DNA of 64,000 bases from Anisakis pegreffii. Lineage: Eukaryota; Nematoda; Chromadorea; Rhabditida; Anisakidae. Position 1 is the first letter of the stretch. Every line of letters starts with the position of its first letter. The position numbers and the translations under genes are program-made. Shown one piece after another: positions 12,601 to 24,390 of this stretch. The stretch is taken from NCBI GenBank assembly GCA_035041965.1, contig JAPYMA010000520.1, forward strand, positions 62,001 through 126,000, given 5' to 3'. Below the pieces are notes generated by a model. The model was not told the DNA's origin. It did no database searches and saw only the letters and a program-made list of their open reading frames with translations.

Positions 12601-14220
12601 CATAGGGGTTCGAACCAGATGAAGCACTAACGGTCAACAAGCTATGTTCACATTCCCTCCGAAAGTCGTCTGAAATTGATACTTTAAGGAATTAGCAGTA
12701 GGAGCATTTTCGAGAATCGTTTAAATGAAAATATTTCATTTGAAAGTTGGTATGTGATTGATCGCGTCATTGAATGATGGATGGATGTTTCCGAGCAGAT
12801 TTGATTTCAGTCAGCTGTTTGGTTGTTTTGAATATGATTGGTATTTGCATCAAAGCAATGTTCTGCTAGTGGATTTACATATAATAGCAATGTTTTGCAA
12901 GACAGACTCATTTTTATTGTCACTTCGCATGAACTGATACATGATGCTCATCGTAAATCTCACGAATCGCTGCTGATCATAAAAATTTGTCATTTGCGAT
13001 TTATCACTGAAACATCCGGCCGATCTAACCGAACTGAGGAGCAATGAATAATGTTAGATGATTCATGTGAATTGCTTCAGGTAGATCTACGAGTGCTATC
13101 GTTTGATGTGCCCCCTCAAGAGATTCTGAGCCGTGATTCCGTCACTGTGTCTGTGGAAGCAGTTATCTATTTTCGCGTTAACAATCCTGTCATATCAGTC
13201 ACCAATGTCAATGATGCACAATTCAGTACAAAACTATTGGCGCAAACAACGCTCAGAAACGTTTTAGGTACAAGAACGCTCAGTGAAATGTTATCCGAGA
13301 GAGATAGCATTGCTAATGTTAGTGTTTATCGATAACATTGTAATTGCCTACCATCGATATTTGATTATTTCATTGCGCTACTCAGGTAATTGAAAAAGTT
13401 CTCGAAGAGGGAACAGATCCGTGGGGTGTTCAAGTGCAAAGAGTCGAAATAAAAGATATTCGACTACCACATCAATTGATGCGTTCTATGGCTGCTGAAG
13501 CAGAAGCAGCACGAGATGCCCGAGCACTCGTTATTCATGCTGATGGTGAACGAAACGCGTCAAGGTACATTTTCCTTAATCGACTTCGTACTCATCTCAA
13601 TGCTTTATAACTCTGCATATACTCGGTTGAGTGACACAATTACCGTCGCAAAAACAAAGAATCATTTGGAAATGTTTCCTGAATTGATAAATTGGATTAC
13701 TGATTCTTTAATGAATGAACATGTCTCCCGTCACGAGTTACTAATGATTTCTGGTGCTTAGTGTTATTTACTCCCCTCAGGTGTTAGCTCAGTGAGTAAA
13801 CAAAGTTATTACGCACCAAAAACATTTGCATTAGGCTAACGGCAAATGGTTCAAAACATGTGCTTATCACTAAAGTGTACTTGCTCTGATGTAATACATT
13901 TGTTCTGAGCTCTAGATCACTACACACGAAACAAGTTCCGAATATGTTTACTCTATCGAGTGGGAACAATGAAAGTAATTGTGTTAACACGTTAATGTTT
14001 CGAACTGAATGCTCAACTGTTCATCAAAAAAAAAATTGGCAATAATTTAAGATCTCTGGCGGAAGCGGCTGCAGTCATCTCTGGAAGTAGCGTATCACTA
14101 CAACTTCGGTATCTGCAAACGTTAACTAACGTCGCTTCAGAACATAACTCAACAATTGTTGTACCAGTGCCTATGGAAATTGCAAGATATTACATGCGCA
14201 AAATAGCCAAAAATAAATAA
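6652..14220 (+). CDS. Stomatin-like SPFH/band-7 membrane protein (MEC-2/UNC-1/STO type)
   Basis: Seven coding exons give 356 residues with every phase consistent: 6652-6858, 9249-9317, 11447-11550, 12302-12407, 13081-13317, 13386-13564, 14052-14220. Residues 1-92 are a Ser/Arg-rich cytoplasmic head; exon 2 adds 23 residues (SRASTSAERRRSSNHRQ...). Residues 98-124 form the hydrophobic membrane hairpin with the characteristic proline (FCLPFCLKVA). The SPFH domain follows from 128 to about 300 (EYERAVVLRLGRL, GPGLFFIMPCIDTF, VDLRVLSFDVPPQEIL, STKLLAQTTLRN, DPWGVQV, MAAEAEAARDARA). The C-terminus keeps LQLRYLQTL and NSTIVVPVPM. Family members oligomerise at the inner face of the plasma membrane, bind cholesterol and modulate ion channels such as degenerins. 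The visible tail is short compared with MEC-2. The start ATG follows TTCAAA and has an in-frame TGA upstream; an additional 5' exon cannot be excluded. The family is certain; the exact orthologue is not. Confidence 0.93.
6859..9248 (+). other. Stomatin gene intron 1
   Basis: A 2.4-kb intron with GT..AG ends (GTCTTC donor, AGGTGCAG acceptor). It contains one exon-like ORF at 8017-8187, listed separately. I see nothing else in it. Confidence 0.7.
8017..8187 (+). CDS. Short ATG ORF inside stomatin intron 1, unrecognised
   Basis: ATG to TGA, 56 residues (starts MDSLLIFFHHKNRQPPL, ends EESLSVAFE). The amino-acid composition looks protein-like, with segments such as PEEHADGSVTL and TSFLEEFHG. A possible GTCAGT donor lies inside at the FHG codons. 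It could be an alternative exon, a nested small gene or chance. No family is recognised. Confidence 0.2.
   Translation: MDSLLIFFHHKNRQPPLIVPEEHADGSVTLCLTSIPTSFLEEFHGQFEESLSVAFE
9318..11446 (+). other. Stomatin gene intron 2
   Basis: A 2.1-kb intron between the basic head exon and the membrane-hairpin exon; the acceptor is CAACTTTCAG. It holds a candidate exon at 10452-10524 (listed) and an ATG ORF of 61 codons at 9997-10182 rich in Lys/Arg, whose opposite strand is also open. I do not regard the latter as supported. Confidence 0.6.
10452..10524 (+). other. Candidate 73-nt exon within stomatin intron 2
   Basis: The stretch lies between an ACTTTCAG acceptor and a strong GTGAGA donor. One frame reads RYREDTNEGSITELVDKN and continues STSTR. 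At 73 nt it is not a multiple of three, so inclusion between exons 2 and 3, both phase 0, would shift the frame. It could be a non-productive cassette, part of a different transcript, or chance. Confidence 0.25.
12408..13080 (+). other. Stomatin gene intron 4 with GC-rich island
   Basis: The intron runs from GTAGGT to TTGCTTCAG. A GC-rich island at 12505-12630 stands out from the AT-rich background. It contains the 10-bp palindrome GGTTCGAACC at 12607-12616 and a 35-codon open frame (NRESNNGAPLSYTLSS, then RRGVSSRAHRG). No tRNA cloverleaf forms around the palindrome. Two mutually antisense ORFs at about 12838-13047 are judged non-coding. Confidence 0.5.
13565..14051 (+). other. Stomatin gene intron 6
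   Basis: The intron runs from a GTACAT donor to a TTTAAG acceptor and interrupts an Arg codon between ERNAS and SLAEAAAV. The open frames inside it (13516-13761 and 13784-13990) are read-through of exon 6 and chance frames. Confidence 0.7.
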
Positions 14221-14269
14221 TTTCTCGAAATTGATCGCTGTTGATCGACTTATGACATAAAAGGTAATG

Positions 14270-14275
14270 AATAAA
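14270..14275 (+). terminator. Polyadenylation signal of the stomatin-like gene
   Basis: AATAAA begins 50 nt after the stop codon, an expected position for a short nematode 3' UTR. Confidence 0.55.
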
Positions 14276-15401
14276 GCTTACGATATACACATCGCAATGG
14301 CATGCTGTGATAACAGATCAGGTTACTGTAAGAATAGCAGTTTTTTGATCATGGAAGGACACTTGCATTTCCCGAACAATCCAGTTTCAACTGAAACATT
14401 ATTCAGTCATCAGTTGTGAACGATTAAACTAATCACAAATTTCTAGTTTGAATTTTAAATACGCCAAAGGAGAACATGTTTTTTATCTACGTTCATAAGT
14501 TTCAAGGATGGAGTTTGCGTTGAACGTTCACGAGAGAACAATTGAAATGTTGCTGCGGAACATATTATAAGACTGCGAAATTTGCAATGACAATGTTGAA
14601 GTTTTGATAGAACTATTTATTCATTCTTTTAAGGCACATTTCTATACATTAGGTGTTACAATACGATGAAAACAAATTAGGACTATATGTTCTTCAACAA
14701 AACAAATCGAGATCACATGAATAGAGCTATAATTCTGATTTATCACCGTCACACACCACAACTGAACATTTAATGACACGTAGAGCATTGAAGATTGTGA
14801 AGATATATATCGACAAGTACAAACGAATATTGTTTCTTAACGAACGTACAGAATTTATTGCTGTAAGGTGAGTGCACAGACTAACATTTCTGCTTATAAA
14901 GACATCAAAATGAACAACGGTATTAATTGGAATCGTAAATAAAATGCAAATATATTATTGTGTTTTGATGAATAGATTTGACTGCAGCAGGCTAACGGAT
15001 TTTAGCGAGCGACTGATGAACCGCAGTCACAATGCACACGGTTTGGTCTAAATAAAGTACAAAATATCACCTGAAATATGGCGAAGGACAACAGCGTATT
15101 GCTCTACTATACGTTTCCGATTCAGCAGCACACTGCCGACGTACTTTAGCTTAGTATAAGCTCAAAAACGCAATTTCTTGCAAACAACATTACTTGTTGT
15201 TGTATATGAACAATTCAGAGGATACGATTACTCAGCATTCGTAACGTGTTGAACGGCTGAAGACTTTACTTGAATCGTTCTTGGATTCCATGAGAGGTTG
15301 ATGAATTGTGATTGTATACAATCGAAGTATGGACACGTCCATGGTCTATGTGAATTCCTCTAGTTTTTGTGTTGAGCTGATTCACCATTTTATTGAGTTT
15401 C
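14276..15401. other. Intergenic region between convergent genes
   Basis: About 1.1 kb between the 3' ends of the stomatin-like (+) and Kir (-) genes. It is AT-rich, and I see no exon or RNA gene in it. An AATAAA on the minus strand at 15389-15394 is only 8 nt past the Kir stop, probably too close to be the signal used. Confidence 0.6.
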
Positions 15402-18400
15402 ACTTTAGACGAATCCAGAAGCATTGTGAACGGAACGTTCATCATCACTGCTATCTTTGCAGGGAATGAACTCATCGACATGTTGTGTTTCGTCAAATAA
15501 GTTGTACTCCACTTCGTAATGACCAACTCGTTCGTTTAACACAACCATTGGTACGAATCTGAATGATCTATTTGAATTGCACACTTTTGGACAGTCCGCT
15601 TTCGATATTGCACGTAACAACACTTGCAGATAAGTTATTTGCACAAAAAGTGCATCATCGGCAGAACGACTCCTACTTACCGACGTCCCCAAATAATTTC
15701 AGAAGGTAGAAATGAGGTTCTTGCTTGAAAAGTCATGCCCGTTGCTTCTACAATGCCCTCAACGGTCATGATTAGCTCGAAGTTCGCATGTCGCAGTGTA
15801 TCGCGGTTCAGACCGTACAGAGGGCTGTGCTCATCGATCACATGTCTCACAATGATCGGCCTGCAATTGCGCTCAAGTGTAACTAATCCATGCAGAAGAC
15901 TGTAGCTGAAGAGCTCACAAAAGATCAGGAACGAAAAAAAAAGATTATAGGGGTGAAAGTTCTAGATGCTTATGATGTTGGGTGGTGAGAAAGAGATACT
16001 GAGAAAGTTAAGGAACCTCTACGGATGTTTAAGCTAGCAGTGTTCGAATGCTATATATTTGTAATGCACTCAACAGTTGGATGCTCAAATCTGTAACCAA
16101 CTGCAATCACCTAGAGAAAATGCTCAGAATACAAACCATAACATGAGAACTCGATCCCAGCCACTGTCGTAACCGACGTTCATATCCTTTATACCGACCA
16201 GCTCGCGAAGACCTTGCTGAATGAGTTAACAAGTTCATTACGTTCTACATTTGACCCTCAACATGGCACAACAAGAGCACAGCCATAACATAATCAACCA
16301 AAAAATTTCTGTGCACTGTGCACTCTGGTCATAAATGCGTAGAAATAACTGAGTAGTTCATTGTTCATTTATGCGTCAATCATAGCTCATCGGAATAAGA
16401 GAAGATTTCGATAGTGTTATCATTAGAAGAAAGTAACACTGTCGTTATGAGCATTTACCACATATAACTGCTTTGCACAAATGCTTTGAGATCAAATAAG
16501 AAGGTATGAGTTCAAAATGGAATCGAAAATGAACTTGATTGATTCGATTGCAAGCCATGTAGAGTCGAACATGCGATTCAGCCAAATACAATCGTTTTTG
16601 AATGTCTGCTATTCGGATCATGAGTGTTGGGCGGTTATCATGCTCATCCACTGGACCTACCACTGCTATTTGTGAGAACCGAATCTCCTGCAGTAAGAAT
16701 AGCGCCTTAGCAAGTTTCGTTCTTACGTTATTACGATGGACATTGAGTTGATTTGTCAGGGAAATGCATCTAATGTCAAATGAAAATCTCTCAACTGGTA
16801 ATCAGCATGTGATTTTCATACGAACAATTGCTATTGAATGCTACACAATGTTGGCTATGCGAAAGGAATGAAATGTAAGGGTTGGATGCGGTGTTTGGTA
16901 TTGAATAAAACGGAATCAATGTTGAGTGTTGATGCGAGAATGATTCGATGAAATCAAGAATAAATGATTTACTTGACGTCTTTTTTTCGGCCGTAGCACT
17001 TTAGCAACAACGATACCAGCCAACATAGTTTGTAGAAGGACACCGATGACGAGTTGTACACACAGAACAAGAAATGCTGGCGGACACACCTCAGTCATAT
17101 ATCTTTAAAATCACCATTTTTCGAGCGTTTAATTCTTCTTGTCTCATCTAATTTTGCATTCGAAAAGAGAAAGCTATCTCACAAAGCAAGTGCCTCACTA
17201 ATGGTGTTAAAATAAAGACAATGTTTGAGGTGGACAAGCACATTTAAAAACTTACCGATAACCATACCCAATAGTATGCTGACTTTCGAGGCTGAAACGT
17301 TCCGCATTAGTTTAGCGCTATGTAACATTAATTATTAAGTTTTGCTGGAATTCTAGAAAAGGTAATGAGTCAACCTCGTATCAGTATAATGTTATAAATG
17401 CAACCCCGTATGAGAACCCTAAACAGAAACATCAGCAAAGCAGAAGTTTGAGGTCAACGATCTGAAACTGAGCCTAATCTCAAGCCTTACTTGAATGAAT
17501 AAGGCTAAAATACACCTGCCTGAATTGCTACACGTCTACAAGGTCTAAAGGTTGCACTGAAAGATATTTCAGACTTGTTTCTTCCAGAACTATGGCCATT
17601 ATATGAAGTTTCATGCAAACAAGCCTTCCATTGCCTATGGAATACTAAGTGGAAGATTCGAGTAAACAATTGAGGAAAAAATTTCTACATTTTGTCCCAA
17701 ATTTTGAGTAAATGTGATGACTAATACCTGAATAAAAAGGCGCTTACGATGCTGTGGACATTTGCTATGCACTGCTTATTCTCCTCGTTGTGCTGAAATT
17801 GTATTATTGCCTTGAAAGATCCATATAGAAACTATGAATTTAATCAATGCTGTTGCACTTGGATCATCAAAATCTCTGTGAACTGCGAACAAAGTATCCT
17901 CACAGATACGACTTAGAGATAGATAAGCCTTAGAATAGCGAATGCCTTATTGATGCATGACATCCATCAATCCCAACTGGAAATTTAATAGCACGTAACA
18001 ATTTGAAAAGTTGAATGGAGTGAATTCACCTGATTAGTTGCAATAGCAAAATGTTTAAGACTGAATCAACGAATACTTCTATTATGCAAGAAAGCCATAA
18101 GCTCAACGATTAAATGTGAATAATTGGAGGCATTCAATCAAGGCAATTTCATCTCTACCAGGGAGATTATATTATTGCGTCATACTTGAACAGATTAAAA
18201 CATTCAACTGACTATTCGATGTTTTAGGTGGATTGGAAAACTGACTCACTATCAGACAATTTATGGCTCATGTTAACATCAATCAAGAAGAAGAAACGCA
18301 GGGAGGTGTGAAGTCATAAGCCCCTCTTGCGGACCACTTTCTCACTCACTGACTAATTGTGATATGAGTGATTTTGTTAGTTAATCGTTCAGATGATCCT

Positions 18401-19416
18401 CAATTAGAGATAGCTCCATAAGACTTTTTGTAGTGACATGTGCCAGTTCACGGTGTTAGATAGATTTGGCTGAACAGATGCATTTAAACAATTCATAACT
18501 AAGAAATTGGAAAGACGATAAGTTTTTCTGTGTCTTTTCTAATGGACATTCTTCGAGACTTTAATTTCCGTCAAGCTTTTCATAACTTTTCCATTGATAA
18601 ATTAGTCGTGTTTTTTAGTTGTGTCTAATAAATGTATCAATTGATATCATCGCAACTAACCTTTAGATCGCCAGACAGTAAAACAATCACGTAGTAAAGC
18701 AGTCCAAAGAATACCCAACTGAATATGAAACCGCCGGCAAAGATGAGCAAAATGAATCGCCAACTATCTTCGATGATGAGGTGAAACCAATTCCTGGAAA
18801 TGTCAAATTTGATCCGTAATATTGTCAAGATTTTAACTGCTCTTTGAGCAGATTCAGTATATTCATGAACAACACATTGAAATAATGTCGATGCATAGCA
18901 AAAGACTGACACAATAGTCAATGATTCGCACAATAGGAGGACATATTGGCTGATTGCTTGAGGAACCGAATAGTTTCATGCAATCAATTAAACACAAACG
19001 TATGCATGTTTTTTGAAAAGAAAACATATGCATAAATTGTATTCAACTGTCCTTGAAACATTCTGATTCAGAACAAATCAACACCCTTCGATTCAAAAAT
19101 ATCCTTTTCTCACCATCAGATTCTTCATGAATTTTCAGATCATTTAAAGTGCTGTTAAAGAATACAGCGATATTCACCTGCAATTATTTCGTAAGTGATG
19201 CGGTACATGTAGATGTGTAAGCAAACACTTTCCATCTTTTGAGACGAGGCGAGGTTGCGGCGGTTCGACAACCAGCATGGGTGTCTTAAGCGCACCATTG
19301 TTGTGCTCCATTAGCGATGCTTCCTCGCTTTTGGTACTCAACGAAAGAGATCCGTCGAGAATCAGCTCACGCTGACTGGGCTGCTTCGAATGCAGCCCAC
19401 TGATCAACGCGTACAC
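15402..19416 (-). CDS. Inward-rectifier K+ channel (Kir/IRK family), 5' end incomplete
   Basis: Nine exons read on the minus strand: 19416-19178, 18793-18661, 17792-17728, 17291-17256, 17102-16973, 16687-16535, 16216-16137, 15860-15681, 15558-15402. They join in phase to 390 residues and a stop. The order is typical: cytoplasmic N-segment (RLVSKDGKC near 57), slide helix, M1 (about 91-120), pore loop with TIGYG filter at 152-156, M2 (about 168-192), then the PIP2-binding PKKRR and a cytoplasmic immunoglobulin-like domain (SQIAVVGP, MIRIADIQK, NVGYDSGWDR, WPIIVRHVIDE, TGMTFQARTS, EVEYNLFDET). Cys132 and Cys164 are 32 apart, like the conserved extracellular disulfide pair. Glu148 and Arg158 match the pore salt bridge. 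Q182 occupies the place of the rectification Asp of Kir2.1, and His151 that of a filter-proximal Thr. The first visible codon follows an ATTGCAG acceptor, so the ATG lies in an upstream exon not identified. It should form a tetrameric plasma-membrane K+ channel gated by PIP2. Confidence 0.94.
17256..17291 (-). other. 36-nt microexon encoding the Kir selectivity filter
   Basis: Between a GTTTCAG acceptor and a GTAAG donor (minus strand) lie exactly 36 nt: one nucleotide completing Ser146, eleven codons LESQHTIGYGY, and two nucleotides of Arg158. Extending the frame upstream reaches a stop within a few codons, and only splicing to the 65-nt exon at 17792-17728 (ending SAFLF) restores the family consensus. 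Confidence 0.85.
17793..18660 (-). other. Kir gene intron 2
   Basis: An 868-nt intron between the M1 exon (ends GDLK, GTTAGT donor) and the turret/pore-helix exon (acceptor AATTTCAG). I see nothing coding inside. Confidence 0.7.
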
Positions 19417-22400
19417 CTGCAATCATTACCGAACTTAGAACAAACAACTCATTGTATCCAACGAAAACACTTTTATTCTTTTGATCTGATGTGCATCAAA
19501 AGCATTGTGAAACATGGACGAGTTAACAGCAAACCAGGATTAGTTTCCTGATGGCTGGCTGGGCACGAGGGTTTTCAATTACAGTGGCCAGCATGTCAGA
19601 TTAGTACTTTTCATGAACAGATGAAAATATGCATGGTGCGCAATGGAAATCTAAAGCAGAATATAGTCTGAATAGCGCGCGTTCACTTTGAATCATTAAA
19701 TCAGACATGACGTTTGTGTGGTGAAAAACAAGTTGGATCAGCAGGTGATAGAACAACTTTTGAATTACAGTAATTATCGGTGCAATTAATCTATTATGCT
19801 TTATCACCTGCTAATGATTGCGTTCTACAAAGTGCAATCACTGAATGATCACAACGTGCAGTAGGCTGATTGTAAGCAAAAAGCCACATTGTTTCATTCA
19901 ATACAATAAATTTGGATGACTTCAAAATGAGAGTAGACATCGTTTTGTGGCCAAGAATTTGTTGCAGTGTTAGCGCACAACACCACAGATTGGTTACGGA
20001 AAATGAAGCTGATACGGAGAAGTAAATCAAAGCGGAAATTGGACCCAACCAGAAGTATAATCAAAAGGCGAATGACATTCATTCATGTAAAATGAAATTA
20101 CTCATTAATAATGTGTTGAATATTTTTAAGCTACGTCCAGCAAAGAACTTTCGTCAATATGAAAATGCAGTGCAATAGAGTAGTTATCGTTCGTATAGAA
20201 AGTAGACTTCGTCAAATTATGAATGATTTAAACATAAGATATCAATTTAAGGCAGCTTTATGATGGAAATGACGCATTGAGGTGATTAGACGAGACGGTG
20301 TTGACATGTTGAAGTTTCGGTGAGAGAGCTGACTCTTAAGTTTTTTTGGTCACTTAGCATTATCACGAATCGCATTCAAGCAGCGATTAAATGTGACGTT
20401 TTCTAATGAAAAAATTCAAAATCATTTGAACGCATCACAAATCCGAAAAGGTTGAAATAAGCCATGCAAAAGAGGAAAGTACTTTTGGAGAGTGAATGCA
20501 TCTGCATGCATTACTAACAAATCCAAATTCGTTTATTCACTTCAGCGTTCAAGACTACGAAGAAAACGGCAGGATGAGAAATACACAGATGAACAGGAAA
20601 ATTTTATTGGATTGATCTCCTCTGATGCATATGGAACTCAATGAGATATAGCTTTATCGTCAGCTTCAAATTCATGTAGCAGCAGCACAAAAGATTTATA
20701 AGTCAAGTGTATATGAAGGCCCGAGCATTGCCGTGAAATCCCACTGGGCCCATGGCTTGATGAATACTTGAGCAATAAGATTAAAACTCGAAAACAAACT
20801 GGAACTTGAACGATGCTACAAACAAACAGTTTATGAGAATGAGCAGCAGAATTTCGAAAGCGAACAGCTGCCGAGTCCGGTGACAGAGTGTTAAAATGGG
20901 AAAACTGAAACGAAAAAGTAGAACTCGCCCTGTTCGGTAGATGATTACTGACACTGATTAGTGTTTGAGACTTCAGCAGCATTGTTCAGATGTGACTACC
21001 GACCGTTCTGGTATGCAAGATGCACATCAATCAGTCAATGAGAAATCAAGAATCCGAAGTTACGAAACGAGGAAAGTCGATGAAAAGGACGACCTAGTTC
21101 TGAGCACGCAACACAGTGAATGATTACTAATGCTGAATTTCCGTCATAATAACTTTTCTCTCATTCAAAAAGGCTCAAAAGAATATTTATTACACCAAGT
21201 AGTCAGCACCGCAAAAAATCCTCTTCGTAATGGAGTGAGTGATGCTATCCAATGCTGCATATTTCGCATTGATATATTGCACATTGTTGCTAACATTAAA
21301 TGCGCTCGTCATAAGACTTATGAATAAATTCCACTGAATATTATAAATTTTCTTCCTCTCCCCAATACCCTGAGTTGTTGCTGGACAAACGAAGCATTGC
21401 AATCAAAATTATTTGAGAATGTTCTTACGAGCAGAAGTTTACAATACGAAAAGAGGAAATAATAAACTAATCAAGAGTTATCTCACGATCAGACTTCGCG
21501 GGATCGCACAGCATGAATACTCGATGAGGTTTCATGAAACGTAATTCAGTTGGTTGAATGGGCAAAAACGTTGTTAATAATAGAAGGCAGATAATGTGGC
21601 GCAGATAAATGCTAACGATGGAATACAATGCACATATGATCAAGTTATTCATTCATCGCCATTGTGTTCACTGCGAAAATACTCGCGAAATGACTAACAA
21701 ACAGAGCAAAGCAAAAGTTTAAAGAATGATAACTGCTTCGAACGTCACTCACATTGAGATGATTCGACGTTTTTGAAAGATAATCCTATGCTGCTGATAA
21801 CAAAAGTGAGATCGACATGTTCACCACAAACTGAAAATTGAAATCCCTGAAAAGTTTATCTCAGAAAGCGTCTAAATGTCGTCAATGTCATAATGTGGTA
21901 ACAAATCGTTTACCGTTTCCTCCTGATTACAAGCTCTGAGGTTTGAAATTTTCGCCGCTCATCAAGAGAGGGCTTGTATTCAGTGGATTGCGACACATTA
22001 TACATTTACAAATGAACGTTTCACTATCACGGAAATCATTGTGAAAATCTTACGACAATTACGAAGAATCCGCAAACGAACGCAATATACGATTGAAAAG
22101 AAGGCAGACAATGACTGCATGTAATCCGGTTGTCAATAATTATAAAAAGCACTCGAATTCGTAGGCACGCATTTTTTTTGTTCGATTTCTGCTTCAAAGG
22201 TGATTCTTTGGCAGAAATTCCACCAAAAAATGATCAAGAATCGAAATCATGTGCAATAAGAAGATTAAAATAATACTTTCGGCCAATCTTACTTTCGGTT
22301 TATCTAGACGAAAACAACTTCAGCAAGAACTGCATAGACTCTCAAGTGTGAACTGGTTCATCTTGCAATTCTAAGGAAATGTTTTTGCCAACACTACTGA

Positions 22401-24180
22401 CTTCAATTGTAAATGAATAGGAATCGGATCGGCTATGAGAACTACAGCTATTCTAGAATCTTTCAACTGCTGAGTGTAGGATTACTTTAAATGTCCTTCA
22501 GAATGAAGGATTCACTGAAAAAAATTGAGACACGATAAAAAGGACTAACCAGCGTTCAGGATAACACACTATGCTGTGTGCAGTTGGCAGAATTTGCAAT
22601 AGGGCGTTAAAACTTATGCAAATGCAGCATTATGATGTGTTTTAGTCTGATGCAATGCTCAACGCCGATGAATTGTGTTCGAGGAAGTAGTGGACAAATT
22701 CGACAAGTGAGTGAAATTGTCGAACAACATTAAACAGTTGATTCATATTAAATTAGTGTATTAAGCAGCAGTCATGAGATTGAGAATTGAAATAAATGAG
22801 AGTTTAATCGAACAGATACGTCTGCGTCAAAATTGTTATTGGTCAAAGAGATAGATCATATCAAATCAAAAGCATCAAAAATAGACATTCTCAATGCACG
22901 TGTCAAACCCATATACTGTATCAGTGGGTTTTCATGAAAGCGGTTGAGATGAACAGAATCCAAAATTCGGGTGAAAGGAATTTCTCCACCTGAGTCAAAA
23001 GCAAGCTACCAACAATCGCGGTAAACTGACCGCTTCGTTTCTGGAGCCTATCACTTGTATAAAATACAAGTGAACATAACAAAACGGACAATAGTTTAAT
23101 GACAGGTTGAAAGTGAGAGGAAAGGGAACGGCGGTAATCGAATGAAGGAATATTAATGAGAAATGCATTCATAATTGTGTTAATATTGAAAAGATTGAAA
23201 GCAACACTAGTGGACGTTGATATGGAGACATAATTAACTTTTTCAGTGACACATCTTAATCAGAAAGTTTCAGCACTGAATTTGTCGGCATCAACAATTG
23301 TAGATGGGAAATTAACGCAGAAATGGCGTTGTGCGCAGGCATGAGGACACCTCTGAGGGAACACGAAACTCATGGCAACGCGGGCATTTGTAGATGCTGC
23401 ATTCATTCTGAACGGAAGTTATGTACACGGCATTTGCTTCGAAGTGATTAGTCGAAAACGTGAATATGATCTGTTGTATTCGAAAAAGACTCAGTTGCGA
23501 TGCATAAAAATAGTAGTAACGATGATTCAATAGAATGCTTTTTTAAAGGAGTGAGGATAAGCATGCAGTTAGATAAATCTACGATCCACCCCTCCGTCGA
23601 GTCACACTGAGCACTAAATAAAGAGCTAGTTAAACGACAGCAACAATTTAATGAGGAATACATTTACCAAAACACGCTTTGAGAACGTACACCCAAGGAA
23701 AACAGCAAATAAAGATCGCTATCAGCCAGAACTAACTTAAGTAAGCAAGGAATCGTAAATGAAGAGCTGAAAATAACAACCGAAAGCATATAGAGATGCA
23801 AAACAGCATGAACCAATAAGCAGAGTTGTCAATAAACCTATGAAACGAACAAATTCAATAAGCATATCCCAACTTTATTCATCTACTTCTTCACATAAAC
23901 GTCATTCAATCGACCTATTTCGTTAAGAAGCACCAAAATTTCCATCCCATTCAGGGGAGTAGCAGTATCACGATTTCAACTCATTTGTGACAACAAGCAT
24001 CAGCCTTGTTATTTGAAGAGAAATCGGAATTTATCTAAAACAATCCAAGTAATTTTCAACTCTCAATTACGGTCTGTTAATGAGCTGGAAAATTGGATTA
24101 AGAGAAGCAGTAACGAGTGTGGAATAAGGGATGTAAAAATATGAGATTTTTTGAGAATAAGAGAATTTCGTATAATACTT
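19417..24180. other. Region upstream of the Kir exons, no gene identified
   Basis: The missing Kir start exon must lie here or further upstream. Open frames on the minus strand at 19601-20082 and 20638-20982 have no recognisable content and lack clear splice sites in the required phase. I see no RNA genes or repeats. Confidence 0.45.
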
Positions 24181-24390
24181 CTACGAACTCAACTGGGATA
24201 GAAGAAGTTGCATTCTCCTTACATATCCAATTTTCATGGTAATCACGGCAACACCACAATCACAATCACGTTTGTTCCTCTTACTTCTTTCTGTCACTAT
24301 CAGTAGGAAAAGGAACAATGTGAGAATTTCATTGAGAAGGGTGCATTTGCGACTGGATGTAAGTAGGACTGATGAGTACTTGGGCAGCAA
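24181..24390 (-). other. Exon-like open frame, possible distant Kir 5' exon
   Basis: A minus-strand open frame contains SSVLLTSSRKCTLLNE, a hydrophobic run (ILTLFLFLLIV), a basic segment and VAVITMKIGY, where a GTAAGG donor falls in phase 0. That is the phase needed by the first visible Kir exon. The link is speculative: the intron would be 4.8 kb and there is no independent support. Confidence 0.15.

Noticed and set aside
12595..12640. tRNA B-box-like GGTTCGAACC
   Set aside because: It is a simple palindrome. No T-stem pairing, no A-box at the right distance and orientation, and no cloverleaf can be drawn.
13516..13761. 81-codon ORF overlapping stomatin exon 6
   Set aside because: It is out of frame with the band-7 coding sequence and extends into the intron; a shadow of the real exon.
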